The position numbers were made by a program, and so were the translations under genes. Below the pieces are notes generated by a model, which was not told where the DNA came from, did not search any database, and saw only the letters and a program-made list of their open reading frames with translations. Shown here piece by piece: positions 53,163 through 61,941 of a stretch of DNA of 64,000 nucleotides (the first letter of the stretch is position 1; the number at the start of each line of letters is the position of its first letter). Source of the DNA: Clostridia bacterium (GTDB lineage: Bacteria; Bacillota; Clostridia; Oscillospirales; Acutalibacteraceae); NCBI GenBank assembly GCA_017403185.1, contig JAFQON010000001.1, forward strand, positions 1 through 64,000. Direction: 5' to 3'.

Positions 53163-54638
53163 ATGAATTTAAAGGATAGTTTCACAAAAAAAGCGGTGAA
53201 CTCCCTGATAAGTTTTATTATTTCAACTATGCCGAAGAGATGCTTCACAACACAGGAAAAATCAGATGAGTTTATGCTCACGGGAGACGGCAGATTTTCG
53301 TATGTTCCGGGTGAAAAATGGACCTGCGGCTTCGGCAAAGTGTCGTTCACTCCTGCCGATTATGAATCCGAAACATATTATATTGCGGGTTATGACTCCA
53401 ACAACCCCGTTAAGGGGGTGCTTGACGACTTGTATGCAAGAGCGGTTTATCTTGACGATAACAGAGAAAACGGCGGAGTTATTTTCTGTGCCCTCGATTG
53501 TGTCGGCATCAGCAGAAAAGACATAAACGATATAAAAAAGCTTGTTCTCGAAAGCGGCAGACTCGGTAAAATCAAATCAATCAATATCTGTGCAACACAT
53601 ACGCACGCAGGAATCGATACGCAGGGTCTCTGGGGTGAGAAAATTTATAAAAGCGGCAAAAACAAAGCCTTTATGGAGAATCTGAAAAAGGCGGCGGCAC
53701 AGGCTGTCATTGCGGCGTTTGAAAACAAAAAAGACGGCAGACTCTTTATGGGTCATACTCCCGTTGAAGATATGCAGGCAGACGTAAGAACTCCCGAAAC
53801 CTACGATAAAAATCTTACAAGATTCCGCTTTTTGCCCGACGATAAATCAGGCGATATTTACATTGTGAATTTCGCTTCCCACGCTGAACTGCTCGGCACA
53901 ACATCGCTTATCAGTGCCGATTTCCCCGCATATCTTATCAAAGAAATCGAGGAAAACGCTCCGGGTTCGAACGCCGTTTTCTTTAACGGTGCGATTGGTG
54001 GAATGATTTCCGCAAAAGAAATAAAGAAGGTTTACAGAGATTCAATCGACTGCGAAGCATATATGAAAAGCTTCGGAAAGCAATTGGGAATAATTGCTCT
54101 CGGCATAGAAAAAGAAACGGAGCTGCAACCTATTCTTAACATAAAATCAAAAGGGATTGTCGTTCCGGGTGATAACACCGTTCTCATTCTTGCAAGATTC
54201 CTTAAGGTTCTCAACAATGATATCGGCAGAACAAATAAAAGAACCAAGGCATGCATTTATTCCGAAGTGGGTTATATGGAGCTGGGTGATAAGGACGTTG
54301 CCGTATTCCTTGTTCCCGGCGAGCTGTTTCCCGAGCTTTATAACGGAGAATTCCTTACGGAAAAAGACAGCGCAAATCACAGACCGTCAAGCTACAAAAA
54401 AGTGCTTGCCGATATGACGGACTGCAAGCATAAGTTTGTTATAGGTCTTTGTAACGATGAACTCGGCTATATTCTTGCAGAAAACGATTTTCTGCTGAAC
54501 GAAACTTTGCCTTACATAAACAAAGCAACCGACGATATGGACAGAGACCACTATGAGGAAACGAACTCAACAGGCCCCGGAACGGGAAAAATCATTCTTG
54601 ACGAAACGGAAAATCTGATAAAAACGGCTTGTAATTAA
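53163..54638 (+). CDS. Neutral/alkaline ceramidase-like protein, no clear signal peptide
   Basis: With the ATG at 53163 (GGAGGA 6 bases upstream) the protein has 491 residues. It matches the neutral ceramidase N-terminal fold: GVLDDLYARAVYLDDN, VIFCALDCVGISRKDINDIK, INICATHTHAGIDTQGLWGE with His146 and His148, and NFASHAELLGTTSLISADFP with His240 as the third zinc ligand. The segments FVIGLCNDELGYILAENDF and HYEETNSTGP match the family end. Neutral ceramidases cleave the amide bond of ceramide; other relatives in gut bacteria are untested. The N-terminus is only weakly hydrophobic (SLISFIISTMP). It is the first of four genes in a plus-strand operon with a secreted paralogue. Confidence 0.8.
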   Translation: MNLKDSFTKKAVNSLISFIISTMPKRCFTTQEKSDEFMLTGDGRFSYVPGEKWTCGFGKVSFTPADYESETYYIAGYDSNNPVKGVLDDLYARAVYLDDNRENGGVIFCALDCVGISRKDINDIKKLVLESGRLGKIKSINICATHTHAGIDTQGLWGEKIYKSGKNKAFMENLKKAAAQAVIAAFENKKDGRLFMGHTPVEDMQADVRTPETYDKNLTRFRFLPDDKSGDIYIVNFASHAELLGTTSLISADFPAYLIKEIEENAPGSNAVFFNGAIGGMISAKEIKKVYRDSIDCEAYMKSFGKQLGIIALGIEKETELQPILNIKSKGIVVPGDNTVLILARFLKVLNNDIGRTNKRTKACIYSEVGYMELGDKDVAVFLVPGELFPELYNGEFLTEKDSANHRPSSYKKVLADMTDCKHKFVIGLCNDELGYILAENDFLLNETLPYINKATDDMDRDHYEETNSTGPGTGKIILDETENLIKTACN

Positions 54639-54665
54639 AATTATCTTTATAAGGAGATGTAGAAA

Positions 54666-56405
54666 ATGAAAAAGCATTACCGTCCTTTTATCGCATTTAT
54701 TCTGGTTTTCACCGTGTTATTCTCTGCAGTTTCAATGCCTGCATATGCAGGAAATGAAACGAACAGCCCTATTCATGCCGTAACGGACGTTCTTGGCGGC
54801 ATCGTTGACGGCTTGATCAAAATGCTCGGCTTCCTGACTCCCACTCCCGATTATCCGACGGTTGAGGAATATTTTTCTGCAGACAGCGAAGCTTTCTATG
54901 AAGGAACGAAAAACTTTATAGACAGTGTTGCCGACGGTGCAAAATGGTCGCTCGGCTTCGGAAAAGAAAGCGTTGTTCCCGATAATCTTCTTGACGGGAG
55001 CAAGGAATACTATACGGGCGGATATTTCACGCAAAAGGTAAACGGCGTTTTCGACGATCAGAAAGCTGTTGCGATTGCTCTTAACGACGGCTCAGGAAGA
55101 GGCACAACCGTCTTTGCTTCTATTGACGGTGTCGGCGTAGCCAACGGCGATGTGCGTGCAATAAGAAAGGCCGTTGAGCAAAAGCTGAAAGAAAAAGGCA
55201 TTGAGAGTGACATTAACGCCATCAACATAAACGCGACGCATTGCCACACGGTTATTGATACTCAGGGCATCGGTCTTGACCTGCTTCCGAAGATCTTTTT
55301 CAGCTTCTTCGGCGGAGCGGACAGGTCGATGAATACCGAGTTTCTTGAGGTGATGATCGACCGTGCTTCCGATGCGATTGTTGAAGCGTATATAAACAGA
55401 GAAACAGGTTCGCTATATTATTTTGAAACGGCAGGCATGGGAAAGGATGAAGAGCGGGGCTTATATACCGGGGACGAATATCCGTATCTCGTCAACAAAA
55501 GATACTATACCGAAGGCTATCAGAACTTTTTTGCCTGCTTCAAGTTCGTTCCCGATAACGGAAATTCCGCGGCGACTGTCATTGCAAACATAGGTGCACA
55601 TCCGACTATCGTTGACGAAACGACAAATCTTCTTTCCGCTGATTTTCCTGCCTTTATGGAAGAAAAAATCAATGCGGCAGGTATGAACTTTATGTTTATC
55701 CAGGGTGCACAGGCTCCCGTTTCAGTCAACAAATGGGCTGAAGTTCCCGAGGCAACCGTTGCTGAGGTTGATGCAAAAAAAGCCGAAAATCCCGTTGCGG
55801 GGGATTACGAAACAGCGATTCTCTACGGCTATGAATATGCAAGGCTCATATTGGAAGCTCAGGATAATCTGAAAGAAATCGAACCCATCCTCAACGTCAG
55901 AATGACCGAGTATGCCGTAAATCTTGACACGGGTCTTTTCGGCTACGGTGCAACGGAAGGCTTTATCGGCACGACAACGGTTGAGGATTCTTCAAGCAAA
56001 ACCGGCTATTCGATTATCACGGAAGCGGGTTATATAGAAATAGGAAAAGATATTGTTCTGCTTACCGTTCCGGGAGAAATTGTTCCCCAGCTCATTTACG
56101 GCAACGTTGTTTCGGCAGAGGATTCATATCTCGGCACGGAATGGCCCTATGAAGTAACCTCAAGTCTTGTTCCTGAAGGAAAAACGGTTCTTGTTATGGG
56201 CCTTTGCAACGATGCGATAGGATATATTCTGCCCGATAATGACTTTGCTCATTTTATTACGGACGTTATCTGGGATATCGACGGTGCCGATAAGGTTTTT
56301 GGTGCCTATCACAGACATTATGAAGAGCTTCTTTCAGCAGGAAGCTCTGCAGGTTCAACAACTGTTTCCGTTCTCAACGAGATGGTAAGACGGGAAAATC
56401 CTTGA
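54666..56405 (+). CDS. Secreted neutral/alkaline ceramidase-like protein
   Basis: The 579-residue protein has a signal peptide (FIAFILVFTVLFSAVSMPAY, cleavage after AYA). The ceramidase-like domain has ININATHCHTVIDTQGIGLD with His192 and His194, and IANIGAHPTIVDETTNLLSA with His312 as probable zinc ligands, followed by LLTVPGEIVPQLIYGNVVSA and VMGLCNDAIGYILPDNDF. It is about 90 residues longer than the upstream copy, mostly in the N-terminal part (VLGGIVDGLIKMLGFLTPTP) and in inserts such as YFETAGMGKDEERGLYTGDE. It may hydrolyse ceramide or another N-acyl lipid outside the cell. AAGGAG lies before the ATG; the gap to the previous gene is 27 bases. Confidence 0.82.
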   Translation: MKKHYRPFIAFILVFTVLFSAVSMPAYAGNETNSPIHAVTDVLGGIVDGLIKMLGFLTPTPDYPTVEEYFSADSEAFYEGTKNFIDSVADGAKWSLGFGKESVVPDNLLDGSKEYYTGGYFTQKVNGVFDDQKAVAIALNDGSGRGTTVFASIDGVGVANGDVRAIRKAVEQKLKEKGIESDINAININATHCHTVIDTQGIGLDLLPKIFFSFFGGADRSMNTEFLEVMIDRASDAIVEAYINRETGSLYYFETAGMGKDEERGLYTGDEYPYLVNKRYYTEGYQNFFACFKFVPDNGNSAATVIANIGAHPTIVDETTNLLSADFPAFMEEKINAAGMNFMFIQGAQAPVSVNKWAEVPEATVAEVDAKKAENPVAGDYETAILYGYEYARLILEAQDNLKEIEPILNVRMTEYAVNLDTGLFGYGATEGFIGTTTVEDSSSKTGYSIITEAGYIEIGKDIVLLTVPGEIVPQLIYGNVVSAEDSYLGTEWPYEVTSSLVPEGKTVLVMGLCNDAIGYILPDNDFAHFITDVIWDIDGADKVFGAYHRHYEELLSAGSSAGSTTVSVLNEMVRRENP

Positions 56406-56430
56406 AATTAATTCTGTAGGAGGTTCTTGA

Positions 56431-58530
56431 ATGACAAAGGAAACTGCCAGACAAAAAGCCCGGCAGATTGTTGCAAAAATGACGGTTGAGGAAAAGCTTT
56501 CACAGCTTCTGTATAATGCACCGGCAATAAAAAGATTGGGCATAGAGGAATATAATTGGTGGAACGAAAGCTCACACGGTATTCACGGTGCGGGTACAGC
56601 CACCGTTTTTCCTCACGCAATCGCTATGGCTTCAAGCTTTGACCCGGAGCTGACAGGCAGAGTTGCCGATGCTGTTTCGACGGAGGGAAGAGCAAAATAC
56701 AACAAACATATTAAATTCGGCGACCGTGATATTTTCAAGGGTATCACCTTCTGGGCACCGAACATCAACATTTTCCGTGACCCCCGTTGGGGAAGAGGTC
56801 AGGAAACCTTCGGCGAGGATCCGTTTCTCACATCGGAGCTTGCTGTTTCCTATATTAACGGAATCCAGGGTAACGGTGAATTTCTTAAGGCAACCGCCTG
56901 CTCAAAGCATTTTGCCGTTCATTCGGGCCCCGAAAAAAGCAGACACGGCTTTAATGCTGTTGCAGATATGCACGATATGTGGGAAACGTATCTTCCTGCA
57001 TTTGAAAAAACGGTTAAGGCGGGCGTTGCAGGTGTTATGGGTGCATATAACCGCTTGAACGGAGAGCCTTGCTGCTGCAATTCATATCTCATACCGCAGA
57101 TACTCCGCAAGCAATGGAATTTTGACGGCTACGTCGTTTCCGATTGCGGTGCATTAAAGGATATTTATAAATTCCACAAATTCACGGAAACCAAGGCGGA
57201 AGCCGCAGCCGCAGCTCTCAAAAGCACCTGTGACCTCAATTGTGGCGAAACCTACGATGCACTTATCGATGCATATGAGCAGGATTTAATCACCGAGGAT
57301 GATATAACCGCCGCTGTGGAAAATCTTTTTACAATCCGTTTTCGTCTGGGTGAATTTGAAGCTGTCAGACCTTATTCCGATATCGGTTTTGACAAGCTTG
57401 ACAGCAAAGAACACAAAGCTCTTAACCTTAAAACCGCAGAGCAATGCATTGTTCTTCTCAAAAACAAAAATAATTTCCTTCCGCTTGATAAAAAGACAAG
57501 AAAGAGAATAGCCGTTGTCGGACCAAACGCGCTTTCCGTCACCGCTCTTGAGGGCAATTACAACGGATATGCATCAGAATATGTTACCGTTGCCGACGGA
57601 ATCAGAAGAGTGTTCGTTGATGCAGAAATAAGTGTTGAAAAGGGCTGCAACTACTGCGATGAGCACCTCAACCACTGGAGCGGATTCCAAAATATGATAA
57701 GCGACGGCATTGCAACTGCCGCCGAGGCTGATATAACAATTCTCGCTCTCGGTCTTGACCGCTCGGTTGAAGGCGAAGACACGGGATTCGACAACGATTA
57801 CACTGCCAGCGGCGACAAGTGCTCGCTCTTTCTTCCCGCAACTCAGCAGAAACTTGCGGAGGCGGTCTGCGATGTATGCGACAATGTTATTGTTGTTCTT
57901 CTTTGCGGAAGCTCGGTTGATGTCGGAGAAAAGGTCAGAAACCGTGCCAAGGCTGTTATCCACGCCTGGTATCCCGGCTCAATGGGCGGACTTGCACTTG
58001 CAAACATCCTTGCAGGCGAAGCCAATCCCTGTGCAAAGCTTCCCGTTACAATCTATAACGGCAATCACAATTTGCCCGCTTTTGAAAACTACGGCATGAA
58101 AGGCAGAACCTACAGATACATTGACGGAGATGCACTTTATCCCTTTGGTTACGGTCTTTCATATACAAATTATAAATACAGTAATGCAAAGTGTGCTTTT
58201 GCGGACGATGAAAAGATTATCGTAACCGCTGAGGTTGAAAATGCAGGTGATATCGCAGGCAAGGAAATCATTCAGGTTTATGCCGCTTATACCGACAGCC
58301 GTGCAGCAACTCCGCATTGGCAGCTTTGCTCATTCAAATCCGTTTCTCTTGAGGTGGGAGAAAAGAAAGAGGTTACTCTCGATATCGACCGCTACTGGAT
58401 TAAGGCTGTTACAAATGACGGAAAAAGGGTCGAACCGGACGGAAAGATTACTCTTTATATCGGCGGACACCAGCCCGACAGCATAAGTAACAAGCTTCTC
58501 GGTTATTCATGCATTGAAATTGGGCTTTAA
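56431..58530 (+). CDS. GH3 beta-glycosidase (beta-glucosidase/xylosidase type)
   Basis: The 699-residue enzyme has the full GH3 layout: EEYNWWNESSHGIHGAGTAT, FWAPNINIFRDPRWGRGQET, FLKATACSKHFAVHSGPEKS, VMGAYNRLNGEPCCCNSYLI and the nucleophile Asp238 in GYVVSDCGAL, then the second domain (HKALNLKTAEQCIVLLKNKN, IAVVGPNALSVTALEGNY) and the fibronectin-III-like end (GKEIIQVYAAY). EEYNWWNESSHG and the CCCNS run resemble beta-xylosidase/alpha-arabinosidase-like GH3 members. No signal peptide is present, so it works inside the cell on short saccharides, beta-D-xylo- or gluco-linked. GTAGGAGG precedes the ATG. It is third in the ceramidase-like operon. Confidence 0.92.
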   Translation: MTKETARQKARQIVAKMTVEEKLSQLLYNAPAIKRLGIEEYNWWNESSHGIHGAGTATVFPHAIAMASSFDPELTGRVADAVSTEGRAKYNKHIKFGDRDIFKGITFWAPNINIFRDPRWGRGQETFGEDPFLTSELAVSYINGIQGNGEFLKATACSKHFAVHSGPEKSRHGFNAVADMHDMWETYLPAFEKTVKAGVAGVMGAYNRLNGEPCCCNSYLIPQILRKQWNFDGYVVSDCGALKDIYKFHKFTETKAEAAAAALKSTCDLNCGETYDALIDAYEQDLITEDDITAAVENLFTIRFRLGEFEAVRPYSDIGFDKLDSKEHKALNLKTAEQCIVLLKNKNNFLPLDKKTRKRIAVVGPNALSVTALEGNYNGYASEYVTVADGIRRVFVDAEISVEKGCNYCDEHLNHWSGFQNMISDGIATAAEADITILALGLDRSVEGEDTGFDNDYTASGDKCSLFLPATQQKLAEAVCDVCDNVIVVLLCGSSVDVGEKVRNRAKAVIHAWYPGSMGGLALANILAGEANPCAKLPVTIYNGNHNLPAFENYGMKGRTYRYIDGDALYPFGYGLSYTNYKYSNAKCAFADDEKIIVTAEVENAGDIAGKEIIQVYAAYTDSRAATPHWQLCSFKSVSLEVGEKKEVTLDIDRYWIKAVTNDGKRVEPDGKITLYIGGHQPDSISNKLLGYSCIEIGL

Positions 58531-58593
58531 GGCATATTGAATGCCCTGTACAAATACGGTTCGGGTCATTTTAATCCGAAAAAGGAGAAAGCA

Positions 58594-60603
58594 ATGGCAA
58601 AAATGTTTTTTGATTATATAATCCACGGTGGAGATTACAACCCTGACCAATGGATAAGAACGCCCGAAATATGGGATGAGGATATGCGTCTGATGAAGCT
58701 TGCCCATATCAACAGTGCAACGGTCGGCGTATTTTCATGGGCAACACTTGAACCTGAAGAAGGCGTTTATAATTTTGAATGGCTTGATACTATACTTGAT
58801 AAAATGCATCGGAACGGTATTGCTGCAATCCTTGCCACTCCGTCGGGTGCACGGCCTGCATGGCTTGCCGAAAAATATCCCGAAGTTTTAAGAAAAGACG
58901 AAAACGGGATACGCCGCAAATTCGGTGACAGACACAATCATTGTCTCACTTCTCCGGTTTACAGAGAAAAAGTCCGCAGCATCAACAGAATGTTAGCGGA
59001 AAGATACAAAAACCATCCCGCCCTGAAAATGTGGCACATTTCAAATGAATACAGTGGAGAATGCCGCTGTGAGCTTTGCTGCGAGGCTTTCAGAAAATGG
59101 CTCAGAGAATATTATCACAACGATATCGATGAGCTGAATTTCAAATGGTGGAACGCATTCTGGTCGCATTCCTTCAATGATTTTGACCAGATTAATCCTC
59201 CCGAAAAAAGCGGAGAAGACAGTGCATCGGCTCTTAATCTTGCATGGCAGCGTTTTATAACCGACAGCCACATTTCTTTTTTTGAAAATGAGATTGCACC
59301 TCTGCGTGAAATCACTCCCCAAATACCTGTCACCACTAATTTTATGCGCAGATACAATGGCATTAATTATCAGAAATTTGCAGAACACGTTGATCTTGTA
59401 TCATGGGATAATTATCCTGCGTGGGATAAAGGTAAAAATCCCGATGAAGCACTTGAAGCAGCGTTTTTACACGATTTTTTTCGTTCATTAAAAAACGGTC
59501 AGCCGTTTTTTCTTATGGAAAGCACACCGTCGCTGGTAAACTGGCAAGATGTCAACAAGCTCCCCAAATCGGGCATACATGAGCTTGCATCAATCCAGGC
59601 TGTTGCACACGGTGCGGACAGCGTGCAGTATTTCCAATGGAGAAAAAGCAGAGGCGGAGACGAAAAATTTCAAGGTGCGGTTATTGACCATTGCGGACAC
59701 GAAAACACAAGAGTTTTCAAAAACGTAACAAAGCTTGGAGAAGCGCTTGAAAAACTGAATTCTGTTGTCGGAAGCAAAACCGAAAGCAGAGTTGCAGTTA
59801 TATATGACTGGGAAAACGGCTGGGCAGTCAATGCTTTCCGGGGTTATAACAACATCCGCAGAGATTATGTGAAGGAATGTATAAAATGGTATGCTCCGTT
59901 TTATAAGAGAGGCATCAGCGTTGATGTTATTTCGATGCAGGATGATTTTTCAAAATACGATGCCGTTATTGCACCGTTTCTTTATATGCTTAAGGACGGC
60001 ACAGAAGAACGCATTGAAGAATATGTCGGAAACGGCGGTTGTTTTGTTGCAACATATCTTATGGGCATAGTCGATACCGATGACCTTTGCAGACTCGGCG
60101 GTTTTCCTGCAGGAAGGCTGAAGGAAGTTTTCGGTATATGGTGCGAGGAAACGGATTCTCTTCCCGAAAATATGACGGGTAAGGCCGAATTCAACGGTAA
60201 GGACTATGAAGTGAACCATATCTGCGACATTATCCATGCAAACGGAGCAAAGATTCTGGGCGAATATAAAAGCGATTTCTACTGCGGAATGCCCTGCGTT
60301 ACTGAAAATGAATTCGGAAAAGGTAAAGCGTACTATACCGCCTTCAGAAACGACAAGGATTTCACCGATGATTTCTGCAAGATGCTTATTGATATTAATT
60401 CCATTGTACCCGATGCAGATTTTCATCACGGCGAAGATGTTTTTTTAAGAAAACGCGGCGACAACATTTTTATTATGAACTTTGCTGACGAAGAAAGAGA
60501 TATTGTAATTGACAGTAAACACGAAAATGTTATAACAAACGAAACCGTTTACGGTAAAATAACCTTGCCTGTTTGCGGTTATCTTGTAATTAAACCTTGC
60601 TGA
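58594..60603 (+). CDS. GH42 beta-galactosidase
   Basis: With the ATG at 58594 (AAAGGAG 6 bases upstream; an ATG at 58537 lacks such a site) the protein has 669 residues. GH42 marks are HGGDYNPDQWIR at the start, GVFSWATLEPEEGVYNFEWL, TPSGARPAWLAEKYPEVLR, the acid/base Glu152 in WHISNEYSGECRCELC and the nucleophile Glu309 in FLMESTPS. The zinc-site cysteines of this family are present (Cys117, Cys157, Cys159, Cys162). Domain B trimerisation and a beta end domain follow. There is no signal peptide, so it cuts galactose from imported galacto-oligosaccharides. It ends the four-gene operon and is followed by a terminator. Confidence 0.94.
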   Translation: MAKMFFDYIIHGGDYNPDQWIRTPEIWDEDMRLMKLAHINSATVGVFSWATLEPEEGVYNFEWLDTILDKMHRNGIAAILATPSGARPAWLAEKYPEVLRKDENGIRRKFGDRHNHCLTSPVYREKVRSINRMLAERYKNHPALKMWHISNEYSGECRCELCCEAFRKWLREYYHNDIDELNFKWWNAFWSHSFNDFDQINPPEKSGEDSASALNLAWQRFITDSHISFFENEIAPLREITPQIPVTTNFMRRYNGINYQKFAEHVDLVSWDNYPAWDKGKNPDEALEAAFLHDFFRSLKNGQPFFLMESTPSLVNWQDVNKLPKSGIHELASIQAVAHGADSVQYFQWRKSRGGDEKFQGAVIDHCGHENTRVFKNVTKLGEALEKLNSVVGSKTESRVAVIYDWENGWAVNAFRGYNNIRRDYVKECIKWYAPFYKRGISVDVISMQDDFSKYDAVIAPFLYMLKDGTEERIEEYVGNGGCFVATYLMGIVDTDDLCRLGGFPAGRLKEVFGIWCEETDSLPENMTGKAEFNGKDYEVNHICDIIHANGAKILGEYKSDFYCGMPCVTENEFGKGKAYYTAFRNDKDFTDDFCKMLIDINSIVPDADFHHGEDVFLRKRGDNIFIMNFADEERDIVIDSKHENVITNETVYGKITLPVCGYLVIKPC

Positions 60604-60611
60604 AAAATAAT

Positions 60612-60650
60612 AAACCGCCTCATTGGTGTACTGCACCTTTGAGGCGGTTT
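60612..60650. terminator. Terminator after the GH42 gene
   Basis: AAACCGCCTCA and TGAGGCGGTTT form an 11-bp perfect stem; GGTG and CACC continue it inside. It lies between convergent genes and can serve both. Confidence 0.85.
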
Positions 60651-60698
60651 GCTGCAATTTAAAATCAGCAATTTGCGTGTTATGTTATATTCTCATTA

Positions 60699-61241
60699 TT
60701 ATTTTATGTTTCTGTTGATTATTTTTGTTTTTTCAAAAATCATAACGATTATGGGTATAATAACTATCTGGAAAGCTATTCCCGGAAGAGCATTAACAAC
60801 AGCTCCTGTCCAGAATGCGGAAAAGCCGAACTTTGCAGCATCCAATCCCATGCAGCAGAACTGCACAACGCCCCATACAAGTCTGCCTGCAATCATTGAC
60901 AACACAAGAGAAACATAAATGTTAATCTTCTTTTTTGGGAGTACGCGGTACAAAAAACCTGACATAAGTCCGTAAACGGCCAGTTCAAATGCCATAGCAA
61001 AAGCTTTCGGGAATAAGGTTGGCATACCGAGGATGAATGAGCGAAGCAAGGGTGCTGCGGCACCTATAATAAAGCCCCAAGGTGCTCCGCAGAAATATCC
61101 GCAAAGAATTACGGGAATATGCATCGGACACAGCATTGAGCCTATCTGAGGGATCTGTCCTGTTAAAAAGGGCATTACAAAAGCAAGTGCAAGAAACATT
61201 GCCGCGAATGTAAGGTTAAGAGTGGTGCTTTGTTTTTTCAT
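60699..61241 (-). CDS. ECF transporter S component (substrate-binding membrane protein)
   Basis: The 180-residue protein has six hydrophobic segments and the pattern of ECF_trnsprt S components: LTFAAMFLALAFVMPFLTGQ, the cytosolic PMHIPVILCGYFCGAPWGFI, LRSFILGMPTLFPKAFAMAF and KFGFSAFWTGAVVNALPGIA. It would give substrate specificity to a shared energising ECF module that is not in the window. The substrate, probably a vitamin or similar compound, is not readable. AAAGGA lies 7 bases before the ATG. DUF3842 lies upstream in the same direction, separated by a hairpin. Confidence 0.85.
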   Translation of the reverse strand: MKKQSTTLNLTFAAMFLALAFVMPFLTGQIPQIGSMLCPMHIPVILCGYFCGAPWGFIIGAAAPLLRSFILGMPTLFPKAFAMAFELAVYGLMSGFLYRVLPKKKINIYVSLVLSMIAGRLVWGVVQFCCMGLDAAKFGFSAFWTGAVVNALPGIAFQIVIIPIIVMIFEKTKIINRNIK

Positions 61242-61271
61242 AGGAAGTCCTTTCTTTTTGCAAACTAAAAG

Positions 61272-61307
61272 AAAGCGCTGTTATCTCTTCTGAGAAAACA
61301 ACACCTT
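61272..61307 (-). terminator. 16-bp hairpin between DUF3842 and the S-component gene
   Basis: On the minus strand AAGGTGTTGTTTTCTC pairs with GAGATAACAGCGCTTT in 15 of 16 positions (including wobbles), loop AGAA, then CTTTTAG. It may be a terminator, or part of a control leader of the S-component gene; a short in-frame leader peptide ATG (61320) also exists. Confidence 0.5.
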
Positions 61308-61409
61308 CACAGTATCGCATAATTAATAAAATTAAAATTAAAATTAAAGAACTTCTGTTCCGTTCATTATTCTTCTGAATAACGAAACTATTGTATCACC
61401 TGAAAAGCT

Positions 61410-61829
61410 TTATTTCAAGTGGTTGTTTATAATTTCTTCAAGTTTCGACAAAGCATCATCAATCAGCATGGAGAATGTTTGTTTTGTAATACCCGCAACA
61501 AGATTTTCACATTTATTTATCGGTATTAGAATACGAACGGCATTGCTCTGACCGACAGCACTTGCTGCTTCGGGCGTTATTTCGCCAAGTAAAGCATCGG
61601 CAATAACAATTCCGATAGGTCCGATTATAACATCTGCTTTTTTGCAGGCAACGAGTATTGGGTTTTCACCGGTTGCTGCTTTTTTTGCACCTGCTTTGAC
61701 CATTGCGGTTGTTGCTGCGGCATTTGTGCCGACTGCGGTTAAATCAATATCGGGATATTTGCCGATAACCGTTTTTATTATCTGGCCTCCGAGTTGACCT
61801 CCCTGACCGTCGATTACCAGTATATTCAT
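61410..61829 (-). CDS. DUF3842 family protein
   Basis: The 139-residue protein fits DUF3842: ILVIDGQGGQLGGQIIKTVI, DIDLTAVGTNAAATTAMVKA, GATGENP-like KKAATGENPILVACKKADVI and IIGPIGIVIADALLGEITPE. It resembles a small Rossmann-like fold and its activity is unknown. AGGAGG lies 6 bases before the ATG at 61829; a longer open frame upstream is the shadow of the methyltransferase gene. It lies 168 bases before the ECF S-component gene in the same direction, and in this group of bacteria such pairing would suggest a transport-linked role. Confidence 0.82.
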   Translation of the reverse strand: MNILVIDGQGGQLGGQIIKTVIGKYPDIDLTAVGTNAAATTAMVKAGAKKAATGENPILVACKKADVIIGPIGIVIADALLGEITPEAASAVGQSNAVRILIPINKCENLVAGITKQTFSMLIDDALSKLEEIINNHLK

Positions 61830-61941
61830 AAATATCCTCCTCTTAAACTCTTTGATAGATTTGATTATATAACAAATTTCAATACACTTCTGTACACTTT
61901 GTATTCCGGAAGTGAATTTAACTGCAACATAATGTAAACCC

